A stretch of 5,769 nucleotides of DNA from an uncultured Christensenellaceae bacterium (lineage in GTDB: Bacteria > Bacillota > Clostridia > Christensenellales > Christensenellaceae). The stretch covers positions 1 to 5,769 of the forward strand of contig CAKROK010000086.1 in the NCBI GenBank assembly GCA_934373295.1, read 5' to 3'. Shown here piece after piece: positions 1 to 4,668 of this stretch (its first letter is position 1; each line of letters opens with the position of its first letter). The position numbers and the translations under genes are program-made. Below the pieces are notes generated by a model, which worked only from the letters and a program-made list of their open reading frames with translations, had not been told where the DNA came from and searched no databases.

Positions 1-75
1 GCCCGCCGCCCCGCTAGGGGCGGGGGCGGGCTTAGTATTTGCGGCGTTAGCCGCAAAAACCTGCGCCGCGCGTGT
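1..75. repeat. Multi-hairpin repeat, partial copy 1 (cut by window edge)
   Basis: This is a GC-rich run of back-to-back hairpins. The first pairs 1-7 with 25-31 and 8-12 with 17-21, with a GCTA loop and a three-base bulge at 22-24. The second pairs 35-45 with 50-60 around a GTTA loop, with one A-A mismatch (37/58). They are joined by GCTTAGT (30-36) and followed by AAACCTGCGCCGC (57-69). The same junction and closing strand recur in the complete copy near 2606-2703, although the stem sequences differ. By comparison with that copy, the outer-stem partner of CTGCGCCGC and one more hairpin should lie left of base 1. The boundary at 75 is approximate. The element could be a REP-like palindromic repeat, a non-autonomous mobile element or a structured RNA; the sequence alone does not decide. 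Confidence 0.6.
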
Positions 76-220
76 ACGAGTGAGATGAAGCTTTTTTGGG
101 GTCAGCGGGACGGCATGGCGGCGTGAAGATATAATGGAGCTTTGCGGAGCAAAGCAACCTAATTATTCAATTTGCGTGACTATTCGCACTTTTAAAATAA
201 CGCTCACAAACTTTTTCCGC
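76..220. other. Intergenic stretch without a recognisable gene
   Basis: I find no convincing gene here. A perfect 7-bp hairpin lies at 139-155 (GCTTTGC, loop GGA, GCAAAGC), but no T-run follows it, so it is not a clear terminator. The right part (156-220) is AT-rich and lies downstream of the minus-strand terminator at 221-245. Confidence 0.5.
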
Positions 221-245
221 AAAAAAAAACCCGCTCACGGCGGGT
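221..245 (-). terminator. Rho-independent terminator of the DUF1858 gene
   Basis: On the minus strand ACCCGC (245-240), loop CGTGA and GCGGGT (234-229) form a 6-bp GC-rich stem. It is followed by an unbroken T-run (228-221). It begins 21 bases after the DUF1858 stop codon and is a textbook intrinsic terminator for that transcript. Confidence 0.9.
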
Positions 246-266
246 CAAATAATATCTAATTCAAGC

Positions 267-470
267 TCACTTCTTGTCCGCGAAATACTCGTTTAACTTC
301 TCTACGAGCATCTTGCCGTCAATACCGTGGACCGCGGCGGCCTCCTCGATGGATTCACCTGCGGATGCGGGGCAGCCCACGCAGAACATTCCGCACGCGA
401 AAAATACCTTTGCGCAGTCGCTGTCCATGTCTAAAACCTGCTGGATGGTCATGTCTTTTGTTATTGTCAT
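267..470 (-). CDS. DUF1858 / hybrid-cluster-protein-associated redox disulfide protein
   Basis: This 67-residue soluble protein consists of one DUF1858 domain, also described as the hybrid cluster protein-associated redox disulfide domain. The signature is visible: the N-terminal ITKDMTIQQVL, then the cysteine motif CGMFCVGCPAS with C30-V-G-C33 as the CxxC pair and C26 just before it, then GESIEEAAAVHGID and a C-terminal LVEKLNEYF helix. Family knowledge suggests a small thiol/disulfide or redox-partner protein of anaerobes, sometimes encoded near or fused to hybrid cluster protein. The exact reaction is not established, and no hcp gene is in this window. There is no signal peptide, so it is probably cytoplasmic. 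The start has GAGG nine bases upstream. The gene lies 59 bases downstream of the MBL hydrolase gene on the same strand. It may be co-transcribed with it or use the TATAAT at 490-495. Family assignment is firm; function is only broadly inferred. Confidence 0.93.
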   Translation of the reverse strand: MTITKDMTIQQVLDMDSDCAKVFFACGMFCVGCPASAGESIEEAAAVHGIDGKMLVEKLNEYFADKK

Positions 471-489
471 ATCAGTTTACCTCACTTAA

Positions 490-495
490 ATTATA
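490..495 (-). promoter_or_regulatory. Possible -10 box for the DUF1858 gene
   Basis: The minus strand reads a perfect TATAAT about 20 bases upstream of the DUF1858 start codon. No good -35 hexamer is visible 16-18 bases further upstream, where the sequence reads around ACGGCT. The gene may therefore depend partly on read-through from the MBL gene, or this box may need an activator. A small hairpin (512-516 with 521-525) lies between the two genes but lacks a T-run, so it is not a convincing terminator. Confidence 0.35.
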
Positions 496-529
496 GTCTT
501 ATTATTATCGGAAGCCGTTTGGCTTATCC

Positions 530-1222
530 CTAAAAAATCATGCTGTCCCCGCTCTTTTTTATCGAAAATACAGGGCAATCCGCCTTTTTGGCAAACGTCG
601 TCGGGACGGACGTCTCCTTTCGAAAGTGCATGGGCACGAACAGTGCGGGCTTAAATCGCGTCAAGAACTCCAGCGCACCGTCGTCATAACAGCTCTTCAT
701 GCGCGGGTCTACCGGGAAAAACGCGATGTCAAACGTTCTCTCGCTTTTTTTGATGAAGTCAAGCTCCTGCGTGAACATCTCTCTCGCCGCTCTTTCATCC
801 TCCTGCGGGACGAACCCAGCCCAGTGCCAGCAGTTTAGATCACCCGCAAAAAATATCGATTTTCCGTCGATATTTACGGAATAGCTCACGCCTAAGTCCG
901 TCGAGCCGTATGCCCTTACGCTCAATACCTCGTCGCTATAGCTCTCGCCTTTTTTAAGGAGGACGGCGTCAACGCCCCTCTTTATCTCGGGCGTGCCCGC
1001 GGCTAAGATATAGCGCACATTACCTCCGGCATAATCGTATATCCGCTTGTCATAGTGATCTGCGTGCTTGTGCGATACGAAAAAATAGACGTTTTTCGCG
1101 GAGGATATATCCTCCCCCGAAAGCTCTCCCGCACCGCCGCCAAAGCTGATGCAGTCGAAAACGAGCAAGGTTTCTCCCGTTTTTAGCATAAAACCGCTGT
1201 TGTAAAGGTATTTTATCTCCAT
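530..1222 (-). CDS. MBL-fold metallo-hydrolase
   Basis: This is a 230-residue soluble metallo-beta-lactamase-fold protein. Numbering from the start at 1222, the metal-binding HxHxDH motif is SHKHADH (H51, H53, D55, H56) at the end of a hydrophobic strand. STDLGVSYSV follows at 107-116, then FFAGDLNCWHW with D128 as the likely bridging aspartate. PVDPR lies at 170-174, and VPMHF with H199 as the last metal ligand. The STD-G, AGDLN-WHW, DPR and PMHF string matches a Clostridia family of small MBL hydrolases of unknown substrate. That family appears normally to lack the histidine usually found in the second motif. Two metal ions are expected. The frame is open to an ATG at 1249. I chose 1222 because GGGAG lies just upstream of it, while the longer start has no ribosome binding site and would be only a few bases from the predicted transcription start. 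It is divergent from the aldo/keto reductase and possibly in an operon with DUF1858. Confidence 0.9.
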   Translation of the reverse strand: MEIKYLYNSGFMLKTGETLLVFDCISFGGGAGELSGEDISSAKNVYFFVSHKHADHYDKRIYDYAGGNVRYILAAGTPEIKRGVDAVLLKKGESYSDEVLSVRAYGSTDLGVSYSVNIDGKSIFFAGDLNCWHWAGFVPQEDERAAREMFTQELDFIKKSERTFDIAFFPVDPRMKSCYDDGALEFLTRFKPALFVPMHFRKETSVPTTFAKKADCPVFSIKKSGDSMIF

Positions 1223-1263
1223 CAATTCTCCCGTACCTCGTGAACACATTCACATTCATCTAA

Positions 1264-1292
1264 AGGATATCATAAAAGACCTGAGTTGACAA
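1264..1292 (-). promoter_or_regulatory. Candidate sigma-A promoter of the MBL hydrolase gene
   Basis: On the minus strand TTGTCA (1292-1287, 5 of 6 to consensus), a 17-base spacer and TATCCT (1269-1264, 4 of 6) form a plausible housekeeping promoter. Transcription would start near 1257, giving a leader of about 35 bases to the ATG at 1222. A TATGAT hexamer (1274-1269) also lies here but has no suitably placed -35. The -35 overlaps a plus-strand TTGACA at 1286-1291, so the two directions may compete. Confidence 0.45.
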
Positions 1293-1313
1293 TATCTAAC
1301 CAGTTTATATTAG

Positions 1314-1342
1314 TTGACACGTTTAGCCGTTTGCCTTAAAAT
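1314..1342 (+). promoter_or_regulatory. Sigma-A promoter of the aldo/keto reductase gene
   Basis: A perfect -35 TTGACA (1314-1319), a 17-base spacer and TAAAAT (1337-1342, 5 of 6) form a near-consensus housekeeping promoter. Transcription would start near 1349, about 30 bases before the start codon. A second AGTTGACA copy lies 28 bases upstream (1284-1291), where TTGACA, 16 bases and TATTAG could make a weaker tandem promoter. The strength of the match suggests substantial vegetative expression. Confidence 0.8.
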
Positions 1343-1378
1343 TATTTTTATAAGAAGAAATTTCCAAGGAGGAAGAAC

Positions 1379-2386
1379 ATGAGATATATTAAATTACCCA
1401 AAACAGATATGGAAGTATCCCAGATACAGCTCGGCTCGGCTGAATACGGCCTTGAGTCGCAGTATCCGGGTATGAAGGCCGTCCCCACGCAGGATGCATT
1501 TGCCCAGATGGACGAATTCGTGGACATGGGCGGAAACTTCATTGACACGGCGCACGTATACAGCGACTGGATCCCCGGCGAATTCGGAAGGAGTGAAAAG
1601 TGCATAGGAAAGTGGTTCAGCTCGAGAAAGAGCAGGAGCAAGGTCTTTTTGGCGACAAAGGGCGGCATAGACTTCACAAACCACGTCGGTCTATACGGCC
1701 CGCCCATCGACCTATCCAAAAAAGAGATAGATAACGACATCGAGGAGAGCCTCACGAACCTTCAGACGGACTATATCGACCTCTACTGGCTGCACAGAGA
1801 CGAACCCTCCCGCCCCGTCGGTGAGATAATCGAGACGTTAAACGACAACGTCAAAAAAGGCAATATCCGTTATATCGGCTGCTCAAACTGGCTGCCGGAC
1901 AGAATCGCCGAGGCGAACGAGTATGCCGAAAAGCACGGGCTCATGCCCTTTGTGGGCAGTCAGTTCGAGTGGTCCCTGGCGAGGATGTTCTGCCCCGAGG
2001 CGCCGCTCGACGACCTCCCGTACATGGACGAGCAGACCTATGAATTCCACAAAAAGACCCGTCTTACCGCATTTGCGTATTCCTCACAGGGCAACGGCTT
2101 TTACACAAAGCTCGACCAGCTCGGCGAGGAAAACCTCTCCGACCGCTTAAAGAAGCACTTCTTAAACGACCGCAACAGGGCGGCGTTTAACAGGATAAAG
2201 CAGCTTTCAAAGGAGACGGGATATACCGTGACGCAGATCGCGCTGTCCTTCATCAACTCGCAGTACGATTTCGTGGGCATCCCCGTGATATTCTCGCGCA
2301 CGCACGAGCAGTTCACGGATTCGCTTTCCGCAGCGGATACTCACCTCACGCCGGACATGGTCGATTTCCTCTTAAAAGAGGACTGA
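1379..2386 (+). CDS. Aldo/keto reductase
   Basis: This 335-residue cytoplasmic oxidoreductase has the (beta/alpha)8-barrel aldo/keto reductase fold. Such enzymes reduce aldehydes or ketones with a nicotinamide cofactor, usually NADPH. The full catalytic tetrad is visible: D56 and Y61 in NFIDTAHVY, K94 in LATKGG and H139 in YWLHRD. Other family landmarks follow in order: IRYIGCSNW (163-171), a SQFEWSL strand, FAYSSQGNGFY in place of the common AYSPL motif, and the C-terminal cofactor-binding stretch GIPVIFSRTHEQFTDS. Length is normal for the family and both ends look intact. The start is clear: AAGGAGG (1366-1372) lies six bases upstream of the ATG. It stands alone between a strong promoter and a weak terminator. 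The sequence does not reveal the substrate; sugar, aldehyde or detoxification roles are all possible. Confidence 0.95.
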   Translation: MRYIKLPKTDMEVSQIQLGSAEYGLESQYPGMKAVPTQDAFAQMDEFVDMGGNFIDTAHVYSDWIPGEFGRSEKCIGKWFSSRKSRSKVFLATKGGIDFTNHVGLYGPPIDLSKKEIDNDIEESLTNLQTDYIDLYWLHRDEPSRPVGEIIETLNDNVKKGNIRYIGCSNWLPDRIAEANEYAEKHGLMPFVGSQFEWSLARMFCPEAPLDDLPYMDEQTYEFHKKTRLTAFAYSSQGNGFYTKLDQLGEENLSDRLKKHFLNDRNRAAFNRIKQLSKETGYTVTQIALSFINSQYDFVGIPVIFSRTHEQFTDSLSAADTHLTPDMVDFLLKED

Positions 2387-2390
2387 TAGG

Positions 2391-2416
2391 ATAAGCACTT
2401 TTCTGCTTATTTGTTT
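2391..2416 (+). terminator. Probable weak terminator of the aldo/keto reductase gene
   Basis: ATAAGCA (2391-2397), loop CTTTTC and TGCTTAT (2404-2410) form a perfect but AT-rich 7-bp stem starting four bases after the reductase stop codon. It is followed by the short interrupted T-run TTGTTT. The position is right, but the stem is weak, so some read-through into the hairpin-rich gap is likely. Confidence 0.55.
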
Positions 2417-2526
2417 AAGCCGAAATGTTGGCATAGGTGTTCATCATTTCTTTTGACTATAGCTTTGCTCACGACGGCGACGGTCTTAAAATTATGCTCC
2501 GCGATAATTTTACAGACCGTATGCAT
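2407..2526 (-). pseudogene. Short unrecognised open frame, possible gene remnant
   Basis: A minus-strand frame beginning at ATG (2526) encodes 39 residues starting MHTVCKIIAEHNFKTVAVV and ending QHFGLNK. The frame stays open upstream to about 2570, reading on through TTAQNPNYSHKL before a TAG. Its middle has codons like those of neighbouring genes (GTC, GCC, GTG, AGC) and a plausible helix-strand pattern. However, there is no ribosome binding site and I recognise no family. The stop lies inside the reductase terminator, and a strong inverted repeat (2480-2520) runs through it. It may be the C-terminal scrap of a decayed gene or chance. Confidence 0.2.
2480..2520. repeat. Long imperfect inverted repeat
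   Basis: ACGGTCT (2480-2486) pairs with AGACCGT (2514-2520), and AAAATTAT (2488-2495) pairs with ATAATTTT (2504-2511). This gives 15 base pairs with a small internal loop (T opposite AC) and an 8-base apical loop GCTCCGCG. No T-run follows on either strand, so it does not read as a terminator. Confidence 0.6.
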
Positions 2527-2605
2527 TAGTTTGTGGGAATAGTTTGGATTTTGAGCTGTTGTGTTTGTGCGCTGAAGCTAAAAAGGTTCAAATCATACGT
2601 AGATG

Positions 2606-2703
2606 CGCGGCGCAGCTTTCAGCCGCCGTAGGCGGCTGAAAGTAGCTCGCGAATGCGAGCTTAGTTTATGCGCGCCCGCAGGGCGCGCATAAACCTGCGC
2701 CGC
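2606..2703. repeat. Multi-hairpin repeat, complete copy 2
   Basis: An outer stem of nine pairs, GCGGCGCAG (2607-2615) with CTGCGCCGC (2695-2703), encloses three perfect hairpins in a row. They are 2616-2627 with 2631-2642 (12 bp, loop GTA), 2644-2650 with 2655-2661 (7 bp, loop GAAT), and 2664-2677 with 2681-2694 (14 bp, loop GCA). The whole folds as a compact four-way cloverleaf-like structure in either strand. GCTTAGT (2659-2665) and AAACCTGCGCCGC (2691-2703) are shared exactly with the copy at the left window edge, while the hairpin stems differ. No coding frame or transposase accompanies it. It could be a REP/BIME-like repeat, a miniature mobile element or a structured RNA. Confidence 0.75.
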
Positions 2704-2704
2704 A

Positions 2705-2744
2705 CGCCTTCGACAAGCTCATTATTTCTTCGAGGAGCAAGGCG
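2705..2744. repeat. Interrupted inverted repeat next to the multi-hairpin repeat
   Basis: CGCCTT (2705-2710) pairs with AAGGCG (2739-2744), and GCTC (2717-2720) pairs with GAGC (2735-2738). This leaves a 6-base one-sided bulge and a 14-base loop. It starts one base after the outer stem of copy 2, so it may extend the same folded unit. Confidence 0.4.
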
Positions 2745-2763
2745 TTTGAGATAGGTATGATCC

Positions 2764-2797
2764 ATCTCTTTTGGCGGTTTGCCGCGCCAAAAGAGAT
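2764..2797. repeat. 13-bp perfect hairpin
   Basis: ATCTCTTTTGGCG (2764-2776) and CGCCAAAAGAGAT (2785-2797) are perfectly complementary around an 8-base loop. GGTAT (2754-2758) could extend the pairing to ATACC just past the right arm through a bulge. On the plus strand it is followed by ACCTTATTTTAAATTTT, which is AT-rich but not a clean T-run, so terminator function is uncertain. Confidence 0.6.
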
Positions 2798-2945
2798 ACC
2801 TTATTTTAAATTTTACTCCCACCATTTTCTGCAATTGCTTTCTTATTTATCAGCTGTCGCAAGACTCCGAAAAAGGTGGTAGCGACGACGAGCCATCGCG
2901 AGGACGTTTACAACTTAAGCAGGCGAACCGAGTTTTCGACAACCT

Positions 2946-2976
2946 AAAAAAGAGGATGCTTTTACACCCTCTTTTT
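2946..2976 (-). terminator. Rho-independent terminator of spoIVA
   Basis: Read on the minus strand, AAAAAGAGGGTG (2976-2965), loop TAAAAG and CATCCTCTTTTT (2958-2947) form a 12-bp stem with one G-U pair. The right arm runs straight into a T-run ending at 2946. It starts four bases after the spoIVA stop codon. On the opposite strand the G-U pair becomes an A-C mismatch, so the structure is better suited to spoIVA transcripts than to rightward ones. Confidence 0.85.
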
Positions 2977-2980
2977 GCGT

Positions 2981-4459
2981 TTAAAGAAGTATAAACAGCA
3001 TCCCCGCGCCGCCCTCGTTTACCGCGCGCTCGATGGTGTCCCTGAGCTTGCTCTGCGCATCCTCATGCAGATACGTCACCTTGCTCATGAGCCCCTCTTT
3101 TACCATATCTCCCAATGTCCTGCCGAATATCTCGGTCGCCCATGCCGCCTGCGGGTCGTTCTCAAAATCCGCGACGAGCGTGCGCGCGAATTCCTCCGAT
3201 TGCTCCTCGCTGCCTATTATCGGGCTGACCTCCGTCTCGACATCCACCCTTATCATATGCAGCGTGGGTGCGCTCGCGTTTATCCTCACGCCGTATCTGT
3301 CCCCCTGGCTCATGACCTCGGGCGGGCGGCATTCGACCTCGTCCATGAGCGGAGCGACGATCCCGTAGCCCGTTCTTTTCACCGTGTTTATGGCGTTTTC
3401 CAGCCGCGTATAATGCGCCTTCGCCTCTGCCATGTCCTTTATTATCGAAATGAGGTGCCTGTCGTCCTTTATATCACAGCCCGTCTGCTCGCCCAAGACC
3501 TTATAAAACAGCGTTTCGCACGGCCTCATGCTTATGTTTATAAGCCCCTCGCCCAGCGATATATCCGAAACCGCGCAGTTCTTTATGAAATCGATGTCGG
3601 AAAGGCTCTCCGCGATGGCGGGGTAGTCCTTCATGCTGTGCAGCTCCCTCGTCGCCTCATCCAGCTTTTCGTAAAGCTGCTCGATTATGTAATGCTCCGG
3701 CTCGAGCGCGCATATCCAGCGCGATATGTCTAAATTTATCTGCTTTATGGGGAATTCATACAGCAGATCGGACATTATGTCGTCGATATCCTGTCCCGTG
3801 AAGCCCGTCGCGTTTATGGGTATTACGGACGCATCGTACTTTTTTCTAAGCTCATCCGCAAGGGCGAACGCCTCCTCAGATGCAGGATCCATGCAGTTTA
3901 ACAGCACTATAAACGGCTTGTCGAGCTCTTTAAGCTCGGCTATCACGCGCTCCTCCGCCGGAACATACGCCTGTCTGGGAATATCGGCGATGCTCCCGTC
4001 CGTCGTCATGACTATGCCTATGGTGGAGTGCTCCTCTATCACCTTTTTTGTGCCCATATCCGCCGCCTCGATAAAGGGCATGGGCTCCTTTGACCACGGC
4101 GTGTTCACCATGCGCGGATGTCCGTCCTCGACATGCCCCTGAACGCCGTCTATGAGATATCCCACGCAGTCCACAAGACGCACGCTCATGCGCACGTTGT
4201 CCCCCACGGTGATATCCGCCGCCTTATTGGGGATAAAGCCGGGCTGTGTGGTCATTATCGTCTTTCCCGCGGCGGACTGCGGCAGCTCGTCGCGCACCCT
4301 CGCCCTTTCATTTTCATCCTCTATCGCGGGCAGAACGAACATATCCATAAAGCGCTTTATAAACGTCGACTTTCCCGTGCGCACCGGCCCAACTACGCCT
4401 ATATAGATATCCCCGCCCGTCCTCTCGGCGATATCCCTGTAAATGCTTGTATTTGCCAT
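2981..4459 (-). CDS. spoIVA: Stage IV sporulation protein A, spore coat morphogenetic ATPase
   Basis: SpoIVA is made in the mother cell, coats the outer forespore membrane and uses ATP hydrolysis to polymerise into the basement layer on which the spore coat is built. It is also needed for cortex formation. The product is 492 residues, the same length as the Bacillus subtilis protein as I recall it. The N-terminal TRAFAC-like ATPase domain shows Walker A GPVRTGKST (24-32, K30), the switch/sensor region AAGKTIMTT with T70 and T71, and Walker B DCVG (D97-G100). The conserved blocks RMVNTPWSKEPMPF and EEHSTIGIVMTTDGS follow, then a middle domain and a conserved C-terminal region with TGYGIVAP, SEEQSEEFAR and a hydrophobic GMLFILL tail. 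After T71 it reads QPGF where B. subtilis has EPKF. GAGGAGG lies four bases before the ATG. The gene is monocistronic, with a sigma-E-like promoter and its own terminator. Confidence 0.98.
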   Translation of the reverse strand: MANTSIYRDIAERTGGDIYIGVVGPVRTGKSTFIKRFMDMFVLPAIEDENERARVRDELPQSAAGKTIMTTQPGFIPNKAADITVGDNVRMSVRLVDCVGYLIDGVQGHVEDGHPRMVNTPWSKEPMPFIEAADMGTKKVIEEHSTIGIVMTTDGSIADIPRQAYVPAEERVIAELKELDKPFIVLLNCMDPASEEAFALADELRKKYDASVIPINATGFTGQDIDDIMSDLLYEFPIKQINLDISRWICALEPEHYIIEQLYEKLDEATRELHSMKDYPAIAESLSDIDFIKNCAVSDISLGEGLINISMRPCETLFYKVLGEQTGCDIKDDRHLISIIKDMAEAKAHYTRLENAINTVKRTGYGIVAPLMDEVECRPPEVMSQGDRYGVRINASAPTLHMIRVDVETEVSPIIGSEEQSEEFARTLVADFENDPQAAWATEIFGRTLGDMVKEGLMSKVTYLHEDAQSKLRDTIERAVNEGGAGMLFILL

Positions 4460-4489
4460 CTTTCCTCCTCCATATCCGTCGTTTGTATA

Positions 4490-4518
4490 CTTTTATGAGC
4501 GTATGCGCGCGAATATGC
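4490..4518 (-). promoter_or_regulatory. Candidate sigma-E promoter of spoIVA
   Basis: On the minus strand GCATATT (4518-4512) matches all seven positions of the Bacillus sigma-E -35 consensus (KMATATT). A 14-base spacer follows, then CATAAAAG (4497-4490), which matches six of eight positions of the -10 consensus CATACAHT. Transcription would begin near 4483, about 24 bases before the start codon. Sigma-E control is what is known for spoIVA in Bacillus, so motif, spacing and gene identity agree. Confidence 0.7.
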
Positions 4519-4599
4519 GAAAAAGGTTGGGCCGATGAAAACATCCCCTCATTTTTCAAATTTCTTATAAAAAACACCATAAAAATTTACCTTAACCGG

Positions 4600-4628
4600 T
4601 TGCAAATTGCAGCTCTCTAATATATAAT
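4600..4628 (+). promoter_or_regulatory. Sigma-A promoter of the LysR-type regulator gene
   Basis: TTGCAA (4600-4605, 4 of 6), a 17-base spacer and a perfect TATAAT (4623-4628) form a good housekeeping promoter. The start would fall near 4635, about 34 bases ahead of the ATG. The -35 overlaps an 11-base palindrome, TGCAAATTGCA (4601-4611), which could be an operator for autoregulation. Confidence 0.7.
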
Positions 4629-4668
4629 TATTATAAACTTTCATATCAAGTATAAATAGGGAGCATGT

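Larger units (their letters stand above)
2387..2980. other. Hairpin-rich intergenic gap between reductase and spoIVA genes
   Basis: I recognise no convincing gene in these roughly 590 bases. From left to right the gap holds the reductase terminator, a long imperfect inverted repeat (2480-2520), and a T/G-rich stretch without evident structure (2530-2600). Next come the complete multi-hairpin repeat (2606-2703), an interrupted stem (2705-2744), a 13-bp perfect hairpin (2764-2797), an AT-rich spacer (2800-2850) and a GC-richer segment containing a GTCGC/GCGAC inverted pair (2856-2886). It ends with the spoIVA terminator. Such density of paired arms is well above what its neighbours show. Confidence 0.6.

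Noticed and set aside
1..126. Plus-strand frame open from the window edge, ending MKLFWGQRDGMAA and a stop
   Set aside because: The first two thirds translate the hairpin repeat into low-complexity Gly/Arg residues, and GC-rich sequence rarely contains stops. The ATG-started part is only 13 residues with no recognised family.
512..525. Hairpin AAGCC-GTTT-GGCTT just after the MBL hydrolase stop codon as a terminator
   Set aside because: The stem is only five pairs and no T-run follows on either strand, so termination is not supported.
1223..1249. Nine-codon N-terminal extension of the MBL hydrolase from the ATG at 1249
   Set aside because: It has no Shine-Dalgarno sequence and would start about eight bases from the predicted transcription start. 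The ATG at 1222 has GGGAG upstream and begins at the usual family N-terminus.
2606..2797. CRISPR array or tandem repeat
   Set aside because: The repeats are inverted arms of different sequence and length, not regularly spaced identical direct repeats, and no cas genes are present.
2779..2994. Plus-strand 71-residue open frame
   Set aside because: It starts inside a hairpin loop, runs through the spoIVA terminator and overlaps the end of spoIVA. No ribosome binding site or family is visible.
2975..4498. Long plus-strand open frames opposite spoIVA (up to 252 residues)
   Set aside because: They are antisense shadows of a clearly identified, full-length spoIVA, Arg/His- or Ser-rich and without family motifs.
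4479..4506. Alternative sigma-E -10 boxes TATACAAA and CATACGCT upstream of spoIVA
   Set aside because: Neither has an ATATT-type -35 at 13-16 bases. The CATAAAAG box fits GCATATT at exactly 14.
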